Shown here one piece after another: positions 23,045 through 36,450 of a DNA stretch of 64,000 nt (position 1 is its first letter; every line of letters starts with the position of its first letter). The DNA lies in assembly GCF_026745355.1 (NCBI RefSeq), contig NC_079209.1, positions 21,532,266-21,596,265 of the forward strand, read 5' to 3'. This stretch comes from Beta vulgaris subsp. vulgaris. Lineage: Eukaryota; Streptophyta; Magnoliopsida; Caryophyllales; Amaranthaceae. The position numbers and the translations under genes were made by a program. A model generated the notes under the pieces. The model was not told where the DNA came from. It ran no database searches and saw only the letters and a program-made list of their open reading frames with translations.

Positions 23045-26000
23045 TTATACACTATGGTTTCCGGAGTCTAATAAATTCACATCCTCACTTGAACTGTCAC
23101 TCTCCGATAACTGAATATGCGACTTTGCACTCATTTTATTCCACTCATTTTCCACACGGAAGAAAACCCATTGAAAACGGCGGAAGATCTCTAGAGCAGT
23201 GATAGCAAAAACAGTAAGGTAATTATGTCGGAGATGGGCAGAAAGCTTGTAAGTCCAAGTACACCGCAGAATCAAATTGCTTCCAATCACCCAGCAATAA
23301 ACCTAAAATTACATGAAACCATGAGAAATTCAGCAAGGAACAGAAATTTTAGAAAAGAGAAGAGGGGGAAGTTATTTACCCATCTCCTTCCATGCAGAAG
23401 GTATGAACAAAGATTTGGTTTCCCAAACTTGAATATCCGAGTGAAACAACTGAAAACAGAAAGTAAAATGTAAAACTTTAACAATCCAGGGTAGCAATAG
23501 GCATTTCTCAATTTCTCCAATAAGGAACAATGTTTGAATGCGTAAATATCAGAGGAATGGCAATATTCCTTACAATTTTATAATTCTCACCAAGATGCAA
23601 AGTAAAAAATGCATCTCAAAGTAAAAAAATTCATGACAGCCATATTGTAGTGTTAAACCAGAGTGATTTGATAATAGTACAAGTGATTTTATAAAGTACA
23701 AGTAAGCCCCTAAACTTGGAATTGCAAGTTGGTAGACCTAGGAAATTTCGACACGACCTGTAAACTAAACCAATAAAAGTGAGCCTTAAGCACGATACTA
23801 GGCGCCGAAACACAAATACAACTGAAACCGAAAAAACCGCAAGTAAGTGGGTCGAGCCCGACCGGACCCAAAATCGACCCGCCTGGTTGAGTGTACAAAT
23901 TTTATTTCAAAAATGTCAATAAATTCCCCCAAAATATCTTGTAAGTTGTAACAACATCAAATTGAGGCAAAAAAGAAAGTTCAATTTTACTTTTTTTGCC
24001 TTAATGTTTGATTAGGGAGAACTATATTAGTTTTTGAATTATCGTTGTTATCATCGTTTACTCGAATAGATGAATGTTGACAACTTCTATTAGTTTGAAC
24101 TTTGATGATTACAAAAAAACTCATCTTTAGAAAGTTTAGCTAATGTTTTTACTACGTTTCTTTATCTGTATTTTATAATGCAATTTTTCAAAAATTAACA
24201 TTAAAAATGAACAACATTTACTTTTCAAAATTTTAATTAATAATAGCGCTCTTGACCCGACTGACCGACCGACCCATAATTTTGGGTCATGGTAAGTATT
24301 TTCGACTCGTAACCAAAAGTGACCCGACCCATACATGACTCATAACCGAACCCGACATAAAACCGACCCGACCAACCGTTTTGACAGGTCTACAAGTGAG
24401 TATCTTCTTTATCCATGCACGTGTTGAAATTTGAATATTAGATGGATCGCAACATAAAGGAAAAGCTACATCAATAAAGAACATCATGGATGCCAGTAGG
24501 GTGATTATATCCAAGTATACACATACCTCATATCCCAATCTCGTGTAATATCCCAGTAAAAGGAATACATAGAGTTTGAAAGACTTGACATCAACCATAG
24601 GGGCCGATATATGCTTGTCCACTTATCCGGGAACACGTGATATTTGAGCGCTGAAAGAAAGATAACTGGTACTGCTGTGGAATATTTTAAAGCTGCGACA
24701 AAATAATAAGAATGTTGTTAACATATTGAAGATAATAAATATCAGGACAGATTCATTTAACAGCACAATTATCACGTGGAAGGCAAGCTTATAGTGAGTT
24801 AGTGACCACACTGTATGCAGCTTCTCCCATACCCAGTCAAGACTGGCCAGATGTGCTGTATCCAGAAGGCATAATAAAAAGTTGAAACAGGCCAGCACAG
24901 TACAGAAAACAGGTTTGCAGTTCTTACCTACATAAAATACTAAATGTACAATGTTCCTGAAGATAGCACATTACATAAAAGCTTGTACATCTTATTATCT
25001 GTTTGCTAGCGAGCTTATACATTATGATGACCTCTGTGGAGGACAGTGAGAAAGCCTAAGCTCACATCACCCAGGTAGCACATGTCACGTTAGATGTAAA
25101 ATTATCAGGCAAGTATGAAATTATCAGGGAACAAAACAAGACTCGCTGATTATTGCAAGGTAGTGGCTCACATAAATTTAAAAAGAATATTGATAATACG
25201 ATAACTAGCAAGAGAGAAAGACTACAGCCATAGCTCATTCGGCCAGGTATTACACGCCACCTAGTATATGAGCTGATAGGGCAACAAAAACAAAATTCCA
25301 GTGGCCAGTAAGGTTTAGGGAATACCAGGATACTAAGATCTAAACTGCATAATAATGAGAAGCAAAATACAGGTACTATTACTGTTAAATCAAGAGCATT
25401 GTAACAGTAACATTTTCCATATTGTTAAAAGATCAACTGCCCTCTTGGACATCAATGATTTTACCATTAGATCGACTTGCCATACTTCTAATCTCCAGCA
25501 GAATACACCACTAGATAGTCCAAAAAAGAAAAGATAAAGCCTCGGAAATGTTTATAGAGAAGCAATGAATTTTACGACTACCCTCTTACCATTCAAGAGG
25601 CTTGATTTCTCTCCAGTATCCTTGTATTGCCGAAGACACTGAAAAAGCCGAAATATATAGGGTAGAACAAGAACCACAGGAATTGCAACGGAGTGACTGC
25701 CACATATAGAATCAGCTTCAAACCATGCAATAGTAGCAACCTACACCAATAACAACAAAACACCATTTAAAGTAAGAAAGACATAATAACTGCTAAGTTA
25801 AGAACTAGTAGCTAGCAATTTGGCTCACAGACCCAAGGAAAACTGCCTTTCTAAGAGCCATGAGATATGTCATTCAGTAGACATAATAACTGCTAAGCTA
25901 AGAACTAGTAGCTAGCGATTTGGGCCATTTGGCTCATAGACCCAAGGAAAACTGCCTTCTTAAGAACCATGAGATATGCCATATAAGTACCAGACAGTAG

Positions 26001-29000
26001 ACACTCCTCCACCAGAAACACAAAAGGTACTCCCTCCATCCCATAATATAGTGCTTATTCATTTTAAAATTTTAAATCTTTCACCAAATATTCTCATTAA
26101 TATAAACAAGAAAACATACTCATGTGGATCTTGTTAGATTCGCCTCAATATGTAGTTTCATAATATCAACTTTTTATATTTTTTATTAATAAGGAATTGA
26201 AAATACCGAAGGTCAAAGGTCCATCTTGGAGACCGTGTAAAAATGAAACAAGCAATATATTATGGGACGGAAGGAGTAATTACTAAGGAAGAACAAGGAA
26301 CTAGAGAATGAAGATTAAAATAAATAATTGTACGCAACTACATGAAGCAAGACGACAGTCTGATTGTAACTTTAGATAAAGAAGAGATGTCAATTGTCAA
26401 AATTTTACATAAATGACAAAATATTTAATCCTTTGGCACAGAGTAAAAACTAACTCCCACGAAACTAATCTAAGAGATTACTTGAAGATAGTTTTGTGAT
26501 CTATGGTTAGTGGTAGTCTTAGTATCTAATCATTTTTTAAGGCGAGTACATATCTTGATATCAAAACTATATCCCAACACGAAAGTCTACCAAGCTTCGA
26601 CTTCTCTCCCCTAGAAATTCTTTTTCACAAGTCAAAGGTCCCAATGTCATTTTAAGCAAAAGGACAATTCAATCTATAGTCTTCTATATTCCAATTAATA
26701 GCATCTAGAAAGCACTTTGTCAGCCTCCCTGACCCCCTTCTATGTGTGTTTGTGTTATACTTCCCCCATTTCTCCGTTCATTTTTAGTTACAACGATTTG
26801 AATACCAAGCTAGTCAATGCAACATTTTAATCATTAATATATTTAATTATCTACAAGTAAAAGATATAAAAACTTCAAATCTTGGAAGTGTAATTAAGAC
26901 AAACAAGATCATGCATGACTATCGTTCCATATGTATAAATCACTATAGATGGTTAAAGTGGAGAAAATAGTGCAAAAGAAAGACTGTTGCAACTAAAGAG
27001 AACAGAGAAGTACTAATTAGCAATTTAGCATAGAATACAAACTCAACAAAATTTAAGTTAAATATGGGGTATCATTGTCAGAGACTTTTTAATCCTTTCG
27101 TTCAAAAAGATAAGGCACTTCAGCCCTTTCTCTTTGTTTCCAGATATACAATGCAACATTCAATGTTACTCCCTCCGTTTTTTTATTATCTAATATCTAC
27201 ACACTTTCCGTTTTTGACCGTTTCTTAAAATCTTTATCGAGACACTATTTTAATACCATTCTTGGATGTGTGCTTAGTCCAATCAAACCCCATATATTGT
27301 ACTTTATGGTTACTTTTTCTTCTCTCCCATACTTTTCCTCCCCCTCTTTCATACTTTTTCTTTCTTATCTCTCATATATTGGTTATGGTGAAAAGCAAAG
27401 TGTGTCGATTAATTAGGAAAGGAGGTAGTGCTTTACAGTATCGAACTATTGATGTAATAATTTATTCTATTAAATACTACTACTATCAATACAATGATAT
27501 GTGTTACTTACATTTCCAACGTACTTTTAACTAAAGTTAGCTAAATTCTTCATATGCTGAAATAAGAACAAAGGAACTGAGGAAGTATTTGCTCTTAAAA
27601 AAGATCGAGTTAGCTATCCCATATTAGAATAAAGAACTAATAGAAGCTTTTCTTGTTCAATATGTAATCCTTATAGCTAATTAGAGATATAATTCAGGGA
27701 AGGAAAAAGAACCTATTAGCTTAAACAAAAGGGAGACAAATAGTAAATAACAATTTGCCCCGAATGCACATATGAATTGTGTTTACACTATTATAGCAGA
27801 AGAAAGTGAGACAAAACTTCTTGATTGTAAAATCAAGACAGATTGAGAGTTTTCAATTTCTATTTCTAATGACACTGCAAGGAAGGGAGGGAGGGGAGGA
27901 GATGGAGAAAGAAAGACAAACTAACCTGCCTATGGACCATGCGGCAGACTGAACGCTCCAAGTCTGACAATACCTGCACCAGACAGCTTAGCATGCTCGT
28001 TCACTACAACAGAACTAAGTATTTCACAAATAAATAGACATCCAAACATTTAGCCGAGTACTAATGCCATAATGATAAATCATACAACCAATGACCCCTA
28101 GGCGTAGATAGCTAATCCTTAGTATGTTCAGTTTGCAAAGATAAGTATGCGTACGCAGTTTGCTTGAAATGTATTAGTGCCTTTATAATAAACTAGTAAA
28201 ATTTGAATGCATAATTGAAAAACAATACATCCCAGCATTAAACTGTATTAGTGCCTTTACCAGTCACTCCCAGTCGTAGAAGATATTAAGGGAAGAAAAA
28301 TCTCAAAATGAGAGTGCCACAGAAACAATCAGCCATTATTTGTGCATCATTTTTTCAAAGCCAGAAATGAAAGCTACATACTTGAATTGAAGTTTCAACT
28401 GAAAAGATTAACCTAGAAATATAAGCCACACTAACCTTGGACATGGACGTCAAGATATCAGCCAAGAAGAAGTCGGAAAATGTTATTGCCTGCATTAACA
28501 ATCACAAAGCATTACTCAAAAAAGGAAATTAAAAACTGCAGCCAGGAAGGAGGGAGTTATACCATATTTAAAAGACCATCTTAACCAACAAATGGTAGAA
28601 GAGATAGGGTCCCATAGCACCAGCAGCCAAAAACGCACTGAAGCTTTCTTACCATGCCCTTATATAGTTATATTCGCGCTTGGTGGGTGGGTGTGAGTGG
28701 GTGTGGCCGTGTGGGGGGTGTGGGTGTGGGAGCGGGAGTGGGTGTGGGCGTGGATGTGTGGGTGTGTGGGTGTGTGCATCATTAATCATCATTAATCACA
28801 AGAGAAGTGGCAAGAAAGTACAGCAGTAGTACACAAGTACACATCATGAATCATTTCAATAGCATGTCATAAAGTGTAAGCAAGAGCTTACTTGCCTGCA
28901 GGGGAACAACTAGCCTCCAGAGAGTTCTCAACAGGTAATACCGCGATGATAAGTAGAAAATATCAAAGGGAGATATCAAAATCATGATAACAGCAATGTA

Positions 29001-32000
29001 CAAAAGAACCTGTAAAAGTGGTGTAAACTAAAAGTCAGGAACTAATCGAACAATGTACAAAAGATACCACCACTACATAACCACGTAATCAAACAAAGTG
29101 GATGTAAGGAACATCAGAATCAAAGACTACTATACTGAAGAGAATAAATTTCAAGGGAATTGTTGAGGATAGAATACAAAGGCAAGAATCACCCCAAACA
29201 AAGGCCATGGGACAAAATACTTCAGAAAATCCTCTAACTTCTATTGGCATCTGACTCTCCAGTCATTCATTTGTAAGTGGAGATAGTACAAGGAGCCAAT
29301 ATAGTTCAAGCAGACGTTACTAGATATCTTCTAAAGGGGCTGTTTCTCAGATGTATAGTTCCATAATCATAGTTATGCATACAACCGTCAAGCATCGTGC
29401 TATGCCTTTCACAGGGTGATGTCTAACTAGTGGACTGAAGCCAGATAAAAGTTTAGCCAAACGAGATGCCCACATGAACTGTCTGATTTTCCAGACACAA
29501 TACCAGCTTTAGCAAACCAAATCCTCTAAGCAGAAAGATTTTTCTGAACAGTCAACTTTGATCTCCTACAAGCACATAATGAGCAGATCACATTGCTCAA
29601 ATCTCAAGAGTAAAGGTTTTCTTAACATGATGAGAACTTCTTAAAAGAAGAAAGTAAGACAAATTTAAGGTTCAAGGAGTCCTCTAGATAAAGTCAATGT
29701 AAAAAAACATGCCAACATGCCGGGAGATCCCCGGTGATTAGCATTGAAGGAACAAAAGGTATGTTAATCTATCCCAAAAAATCCTGCGAAACTATTGAAA
29801 AACTGATGCATTTCTGTTGTAACACTTTAACCAAAAAGCACAGCCTTTCAAGCTAATGTCCAATCATCTACAACATTGTTATTATATCAGAACAGATTTA
29901 ACAATGATTCTTATTTTCCAGAAATCAACCTGCTTAGTAAGCATAATGCTGAGAGCAGATATTGCTTAAATTGGCGATTCTTAAGGCCTTCTTCCAAGAC
30001 AAGATGGACACGATCTTAAACGGTTTGAGACAAATTAAGCAGAATAAAGATAACTGCTTTGTCCCTGTAGCAAGTAGAAAAATGATTTTGAACATTCAAC
30101 AAGACACAGCTCTATCATCAGAGCCCAGCTATATATGAAGGTCAAAAGTAGAGACACACACATAATGTTGAAGTAAACAACTAACTTACAACAATGAAGA
30201 TTAAAACAGAAATAATGGAGAAGAAGAAAGTCAAGCTTACAATTTCTCGTACAGAGGTACAAGTAGCAAATACATAAAAATTTCAAAATTCGATATTTGA
30301 AGTAATTGGCAGCAAATGTCAAGAAGAGGAGGTATCTATTACACTGGTTGAGATGCTGCTAACGATACTTCTCCATCTGAATACAGATAGAGATATGCTG
30401 TCATGCTGGTCGGAACTATGATGGTCATCCAGGTGGCACACTGCAATCAGAACAAAGCAGTGAACAACTCTACCAATATTAATGTTCCACCAAAACAGGA
30501 GAATAATCTAAAAAAATAAACTGAAGGTCACTAGACCACCAAAAATCAGGCTTAGCAACAATCATAAGGGAACAACCATGTAGCTTAATCATATTAAAAG
30601 CTCTATCGATAAATCAACAAACTTATAATGCCATAATGTCTAAACGAGTGAGCAATCATCAGAAAGTAGACAGACTTCAGATAATATATAGACAACAACT
30701 ACAGAAGCCAAATAAAGTAAATATTGATTTGTTATCTTTAGAGCTTATGTATCCTACGAAAAATACCACCCAAATACATCATGATGATGAACCATGAAGA
30801 CAAAACGGTCTACTTATAAAATACCACAGAACAAGTAAAATCAAGTGACTTAGACATGTAGCACATAGATGTGGTGGGGGAAAGAATACTAGCAAGATGT
30901 ATTCAGCCATGTTTAAAGGAAAACTCCTCGACTACATCTCCAGTTTCACCTAGATAAACAAACAAATAACCAAAAAAGTTGAGCTTATACTGACAGTGAG
31001 ACAGACGCAATTAGTAGTGCAACACATTAATCAAGATGGGGCAATTGCTTGTTTCCTAAGTAGGTTCATACCCTTGAGTGCTATGACAATTGATCAAGCC
31101 TACAACGAGTTCCAACAAAAAATTTATAGCACAGACATGTCTGATGCAATTAAAGACTAATTGCATGACTTGGTACAAAGATTACTTAATGTTTTACTTA
31201 AGCATATCCGAGCTGTGCAGCAGCATAGCATCGATTTTTCACCTTGTTTTATTTCTTTCACTTAACTTTGACAAAAAAGAATAAAATCTTTGCACGAAAA
31301 GATCCATTATGTTTTAGTTACAGTTGGAGACAAGTGGCAATGGCAAGTGTTATTATTACCACATGTCCTTTCTTAATTATACATACATAGTACACATGCT
31401 GCCTGATAGATGATCTACTTTTCTTTTGCTATTTTGTGAACGGGTGCCCTGTGTCGCAAAAAATTTGATATTCATGAATCATAAACTTTCGTAATAATTG
31501 GGCAGCTAGAACTATGCAGAATGGCAGATAGTAATCCCTCTGTTTCGAGAAAAATAAAAAAGGTACACACATTTCTCCAAAATTGCTTTGACCACTAATA
31601 TTTCTAAAAATATGCTCCTTCAATTTATAATAATTTTTTTTGTTCCATTTTGACTTTCACGTTTGATTAATATATTTAAATATGTTATTCATATACTAGT
31701 AAATATTATAGAAAGTTTATTACATTGACAAAAATCCGATAACATTTCACATAATAACCTTTTTTCATATACATTAAACAAAATATACGGTCAAAATGGG
31801 GTACATAAATAGGGTAGAAGTGAAAGTGGAACAACTAAAAAAACACGAGGAAGTAACCAATAAAAGCACTACCTCTGTTTTTTTTTAAACCTAAAAAGTT
31901 TCACTTACACGTTATCCAACAAACAACTTTGACCATCTTATTTTATTATCTTTCAAAAAGTTGATATCTTGAAAACAAACAACGTTGACCATTTTATTTT

Positions 32001-32635
32001 ATTTTATCTCACACGACTATGTTTTTCCTTATGCGTAAATCACCAATTATGTCAAAGTGAAGTATATGAATAGTGAAAACGAACAAATTATGTAGATTAA
32101 AAAGTGACAGAAAAAGTAAATAACTGATTTATCCTTAATACTTTCATAATAATACTATTTTCTTATAATTTTCATCAATATTGAGAGTGATCAACAGTCA
32201 AATATTGTGCTTGAGTAATAAAGAAAGGGGGGAGGGTAATACAACATACAAGGTACACCACAAATTGGGAAAGATAATTAAAAACAATCACAAATTTACT
32301 CTATAAAGTATAAACAATCCAAAATTGGGGAAAAGGAAAAAAAAAAAGATCAGTACCTTCCATATTTCTCTGTGAGTAAGATGAGTTTGATCAACGTCAA
32401 ATATTTTTGAATAACTAACATTAGCCTGAGAAAAGACCCATAAATTTATCCCCCAAAGCCAGACCATCAAAGTCTGCAAGGACAATCCACACACATTATA
32501 AATTGACCTAGGAGATTAATTCTATAAGGAGAACAGGGAACATAATTTAATGCTACTAACCACAAGTAGTAGAGGATTGTAGTATAAGAACGCCTCATAC
32601 AAAAAAAGATCTCTCAGATCAGCGCTCATTCTCAT
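23045..32635 (-). CDS. EXS-domain membrane protein without SPX domain (ERD1/XPR1/SYG1 family)
   Basis: Ten coding exons join to 1149 nt, 382 residues: 32635-32561, 32473-32357, 30440-30345, 29009-28896, 28489-28436, 27973-27926, 25740-25590, 24692-24527, 23449-23380, 23302-23045. The protein is multi-spanning; hydrophobic segments include LMVWLWGINLWVF, VLLYIAVIMILIS and VAIPVVLVLPYIF. The EXS signature covers roughly residues 170-355 (GSHSVAIPVVLV, LRQYKDTGEK, YSFYWDITRDWDM, CSYLLHGRRWVYCWVIGSN, RCTWTYKLS, EIFRRFQWVFFRVENEWNKM). It resembles the plant EXS proteins that lack SPX, unlike PHO1 phosphate exporters; Golgi/endomembrane location and an ion or phosphate-linked role are family inference. 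The start is the first in-frame ATG (a TGA lies 45 nt upstream); a further upstream coding exon is not excluded. Acidic Ser-rich tail. Intron 28895-28490 uses a GC donor. Confidence 0.9.
23733..24392. mobile_element. Degenerate hAT-type element in EXS intron
   Basis: Ends TAGACCT on the left and AGGTCTA on the right, with flanks CAAGTTGG / CAAGTGAG (6 of 8) as a decayed 8-bp duplication. Subterminal gacccgacc and gggtcgag motifs match the style of the other hAT elements here. Confidence 0.5.
25780..25990. repeat. 100-bp tandem duplication in EXS intron
   Basis: The block starting gacataataactgctaag and ending ccatgagatatg occurs at 25780-25879 and again from 25880, with a 10-bp insertion (gggccattt region) in the second copy and a few substitutions. 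Confidence 0.85.
26030..26276. mobile_element. Stowaway (Tc1/mariner) MITE, 247 bp
   Basis: TA target duplication on both sides and inverted ends CTCCCTCCATCCCATAATAT / ATATTATGGGACGGAAGGAG. Lies in the large EXS intron between 25740 and 27926. Confidence 0.88.
27169..27425. mobile_element. Stowaway-like MITE, about 257 bp
   Basis: Left end CTCCCTCCGTTTTTTT after TA, right end aaaggagg before TA. The subterminal CTACACACTTTCC has a counterpart on the other strand (cgacacactttgc). More decayed than the neighbour at 26030. Confidence 0.6.
28675..28775. repeat. GT-rich simple repeat
   Basis: Runs of gtgggtgtg and gggtgtgg on the plus strand, within the EXS intron between 28896 and 28489. Confidence 0.85.
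31531..31855. mobile_element. Stowaway-like MITE remnants in the longest EXS intron
   Basis: The start ATCCCTCTGTTTCGAG (31536) and an inner pair ctccttcaatttataa (about 31615) / aacacgaggaag (31853, followed by TA) look like one or two degraded Stowaway copies. The left TA is not intact, so the boundaries are uncertain. Confidence 0.35.
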
Positions 32636-33418
32636 TACAGAATGCCATCCAATCTGGCACTCATAAGAAAGTGTCCATCATAAGTACATTGTCAATCAGA
32701 ACTACAATACTTCCCATTAAAGCTTGTTCAATTCCTCCCCACCGCACACAAACACACGGAAAAGGACAAAAACCTAACCTTGCAACAGCAGAAGCCCCAG
32801 ATGAAAAACAGCAGTATCTGTACATCAATTTAATCAGAATTGTTGAAGATAATGCATAAACTAAGCACAGACATAGCTATCAGCTAGTGAAAACATCCTT
32901 CGGAAACGAAAATCACCAATACGAGATATAATAACATCCTTAATTTGGACATCACCTTAAATCTCCACAAGAAAGTAGGTGATGGCATCATCACAGTGGC
33001 ACTTAATGGGGCTGGTAGACTTAAACCCTTCATTTCATTAACCCCAGATGAATGCAGAAGAACTTCTTCACTGCTTTCTCCTAATCACACAAATATTGCG
33101 TTAGCACTAATCATCCTTAATTGTATAATTAGCATTCCATTTCAAATACAAGGTTATAAATTTAATACCAAGTTCACCAATAACAGGTCTACTGCCAGAC
33201 TTCCGGAGATGGGGACTATTACCAGTCACAGGTCCCCCAAACATAGATAAAAATTCAGTAAATTTTCACAATGCAATTGCACTGAACCAATTTAACCCTA
33301 GAATCTGCAGAAAACAACATTTATGAAATCAATTAATAAAAAAAACCTACATTTAGGTATAAAAATGATGAAATATAAACTAAGATGAAACACTTAAAGA
33401 TGATTAATTGAAACTTAC

Positions 33419-33640
33419 CTTATTCCAATTTCCAACTTTGAATCGATAAAAATGCGAAAAAATAAAACGATCATGAATGAATTAAAAAGAATCTTGGGAA
33501 TTTGGCAGATCGCATGAAAATGATGCGGAATAGTGAATTGAGAGAGAAATTAGGATCCGCGTAATAGAGAGAAAGAAAAAGTGAATAGTGAAAAGAGGGA
33601 GAAAGTGCAGAAAATAAAAAGAGGCGAGTGATTTTGGATC
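33419..33640 (-). other. Probable 5' non-coding exon of the EXS gene
   Basis: The minus strand shows a good donor, AATAAG|GTAAGTTTC, with the exon edge at 33419. Upstream is purine-rich leader-like sequence (agagagaaagaaaaag) and no long reading frame. The downstream acceptor is uncertain; one candidate is gtgccag at about 32654 just before the start codon. The transcription start is not defined. Confidence 0.45.
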
Positions 33641-34301
33641 TCGTCAACTATGGCGTGGAGTGTAACGTAATTTATGAACTAACTTTGGCAATCTTCATTT
33701 TTCAGGGTAGGACTTGGGAGGTTTTAGAGGAGTACCTGCCTCCTGGTACAACATACTAAACATGGTCCCAACTCCCCAGCCTCTCTCCTTGTGGAATTGG
33801 CAGTACCCGGATAGGATGGTTTCGTCCTATTGAGTCCAGGTCTATACGGTTTTCGGATTAAATATCGTCATCAGAGCATCATTAACCATGAGTGAAAAAA
33901 CATGAATCATGAGATGATTGAGAAAAAAAGGGTCTTAACCATGATTGGAATAAAGATCATGTGTTAAATGGGAGTGATTGGGGCAAAAAAATGAGATGGG
34001 GTGAGTGAAATGGTGATCAGGCGTGGGAGTGGGACCCACTGCCTGGTTAGCATTCCACTTTTTTCTTTTGCCTCACCCAGCAGCAAAACGTTTTGCTGCT
34101 GGGTGAGGCAAAAAATATATGCCCGCTGAGTCGCTGACACGCGCGTGTCAGCGCCAACTGCAGCGTGACATGTGTCTCCCACGCCAAATGTCAGCTTCTT
34201 ATTGGTTTTTTAAAATATAACTGTTGTAAATTTTACAGCTGTTATATTTTTAAAAATATAAATCAAAAAAAAAATACTAACGGCTCTATTTTTTCGAGAT
34301 C

Positions 34302-34309
34302 TATAAATA
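34302..34309 (+). promoter_or_regulatory. TATA box of Harbinger ORF1
   Basis: TATAAATA in the context ctataaatagag, about 113 bp upstream of the ORF1 ATG at 34422. Confidence 0.55.
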
Positions 34310-34421
34310 GAGACCCATTTTGCTATGTTTTGGGCACACTTAATTTTCTCCATCTTCACTAATTTCTTCTCTTTGTTCTAACTCTTCTTCCATTGCTCTT
34401 TATTTTCAAATTCTTATAATT

Positions 34422-35841
34422 ATGGATCCTAATCATCCTAATAATATAAGAAATCAACCCCAAAATCGCTCATAAAACCAAATGCCTAGGCAACAAAATC
34501 GCTTAATTAGCTCTCAAAATCAGTCAAATTATCACCAACCTTCTCAAAATCAATCAAAATATCGTCAACCCTCTAAAATAAATACCAATCAAAGGGGAGA
34601 AAATTCTCAAAATGCTTCTCCTCAATATGATAACCTCTACCATGAATCTCCATCTGAAAATGCCAACCTTTCATATCGTCAACTTGATCCTAATTATGGA
34701 TTTTCTCAATACCAAGAAGATGCATCTCCGAACAATGATGTTGATGATGATGGTGGTGAATACGAAGAAGGTGGTGAATACGAAGAAGGTGGTGATGGTT
34801 TTGGTCAATACCATCAAGATGATGATTCTGATGATGAGTTTGTTCAGGGAACTCAATCATTTTCGCAATTTACTATCAGGTAATCAATCTCAGTAACCAC
34901 CGCAAAGACAACCCGTTCAATCACAAAACCCACTTATCCCAGCAACAAGTTCTTGTGGTAAGAGGGTTTGGGATCAAGTTGAAGATGAACTCCTGGTCTC
35001 CGCATTTATGAAAACTTCTCTTGATAAGGTGAGTGGGACGTACCAAAAGAAAAATGTCTTCTGGGGAAAAGCTTGGGAAGCTTTCGAGGAAGGAAGAATA
35101 GCAAACCTAACAAAAATTGCTCCAAGAAATGCTGATATGGTGAAAGGTCGTTGGAGTAGACTTGCTCCACGGGTTTTAAGGTGGGCTGTATTTTATGATG
35201 AAGCTCTTGCAAGAAAGAAGAGTGGTCAAAACGATGATGATGTTCTGAGAGAAGCTCATGCATTGCATCGTAAGAAAAATGGTAGGTTCATCCTCGAACA
35301 TGCTTGGAAAATGTTGAGGAAGTTTCGGAAATGGAGGTCAATAGTTATGAAATCAATGGAAAGTCCACGTGGTCCCCCCAAAGATCCACAAGAAAATGTT
35401 GATTCACCTGGAAGCGGAGGAAGCGGTAAGAGGACAAGAGTTGATGGAAGCGACTCAATGCCCGAGACACCTACTAGTGCTGAAGGAGGTGAAGTGGACC
35501 CACGTCCCTATGGTACTAAGAAAGCGAAGTCTAAGCTCAAAGGGGTGGCTGGTCAGACAATTGAGTGTTTTGCTACATTCAATGAAAGGCTTCAGATCCA
35601 TTGAGAAAGTAGGAGTGTAGATGTTGAGAGAGAAGACAGAAAGATGGAGGTTCAAGCAAGGAAGGTTGCTGCAAAGGAGGCAGAAATAGCGTTGCAAACC
35701 AGGATGCAGAAAATGCAAGAGTATCATAAGAACATGGATTTGCTACAAGCATTGTATGCAAAGGAAAATCGAACAACATTTGAGGAGGGCGTGATTGAGA
35801 CACTAACAACATGGTTGACGAATAATCCAATTTTTGAGTGA
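34422..35841 (+). pseudogene. Harbinger ORF1, Myb/SANT-like DNA-binding protein, broken
   Basis: The first ATG is at 34422; an in-frame TAA follows at 34473. An Asn/Gln/Ser-rich then Asp/Glu-rich segment runs to 34883. A frameshift and another TAA (about 34894) separate it from the conserved part: VWDQVEDELLVSAFMKTS, then NVFWGKAWEAFEEGR and MVKGRWSRLAPRVLRW, which is the Myb-like fold with regularly spaced Trp. A NAM-associated-type C-terminal half follows, with an in-frame TGA at 35602, then a Lys/Glu/Gln-rich helical tail (METQARK-like start at 35644) ending at 35841. In PIF elements this protein binds DNA and carries the transposase to the nucleus. At least four lesions make it non-functional. 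Confidence 0.85.
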
Positions 35842-35842
35842 T

Positions 35843-35955
35843 TTAGTTTAAATTTTAGTTTATATTTTAGTTTAAATTTTAGTTTATGTTTTAGTTTAAA
35901 TTTTAGTTTATGTTTTAGTTTAAATTTTAGTTTATGTTTTAGTTTAAATTTAATT
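35843..35955 (+). repeat. 18-bp tandem repeat after ORF1
   Basis: About six copies of taaattttagtttatgtt / ttagtttaaattttagtt in a row between the two Harbinger genes. Confidence 0.85.
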
Positions 35956-36079
35956 TCTGTAAAAGTTAACATTTGTATGTTTAAGTTCACATAATAATAA
36001 AAAAAAGGTTTAAAAATGTACTTGTGTTAGTTTTAAGCTTTACTTATTATATGAATTGACATATGAATACAACTTTTTA

Positions 36080-36350
36080 CATGATTGTACTATTTTTTAC
36101 ATTATTGTTCTGCTTTCAACATTATTGTACTGATGATAGCACTATTATTTTACTTTTTACATTATTGTTCTGCTTTTAACATTATTGTACTGCTTTTATG
36201 TATTATTGTACTACTTTTTCACATTATTGTTCTGCTTTTAACATTATTGTACTATTTTTCACATTATTGTTCTGCTTTTAACATTATTGTACTGCATTTA
36301 TGTATTATTGTTCTACTTTTTACATTATTGTACTTCCCTTTCACATTATT
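36080..36350 (+). repeat. Degenerate tandem repeat between Harbinger genes
   Basis: Units of acattattgtactgctttt and close variants recur about a dozen times. They create a hydrophobic (Ile/Val/Leu-rich) spurious reading frame. The repeat precedes the transposase leader. Confidence 0.85.
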
Positions 36351-36450
36351 TTATGCTATATAACTCAAGGATCCTTGTTCACAATTTTCTCACACCAAAC
36401 CCAAACACAATATTGTTCACCATTTTCTCACACCAAACTTAAACACAAAA

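Noticed and set aside
34612..34896. Met/Leu-rich plus-strand frame and its antisense partner
   Set aside because: Out-of-frame readings of the Asn/Asp-rich part of Harbinger ORF1.
36085..36363. 92-residue hydrophobic frame resembling a membrane protein
   Set aside because: It is entirely made of tandem acattattgtact repeats between the Harbinger genes.
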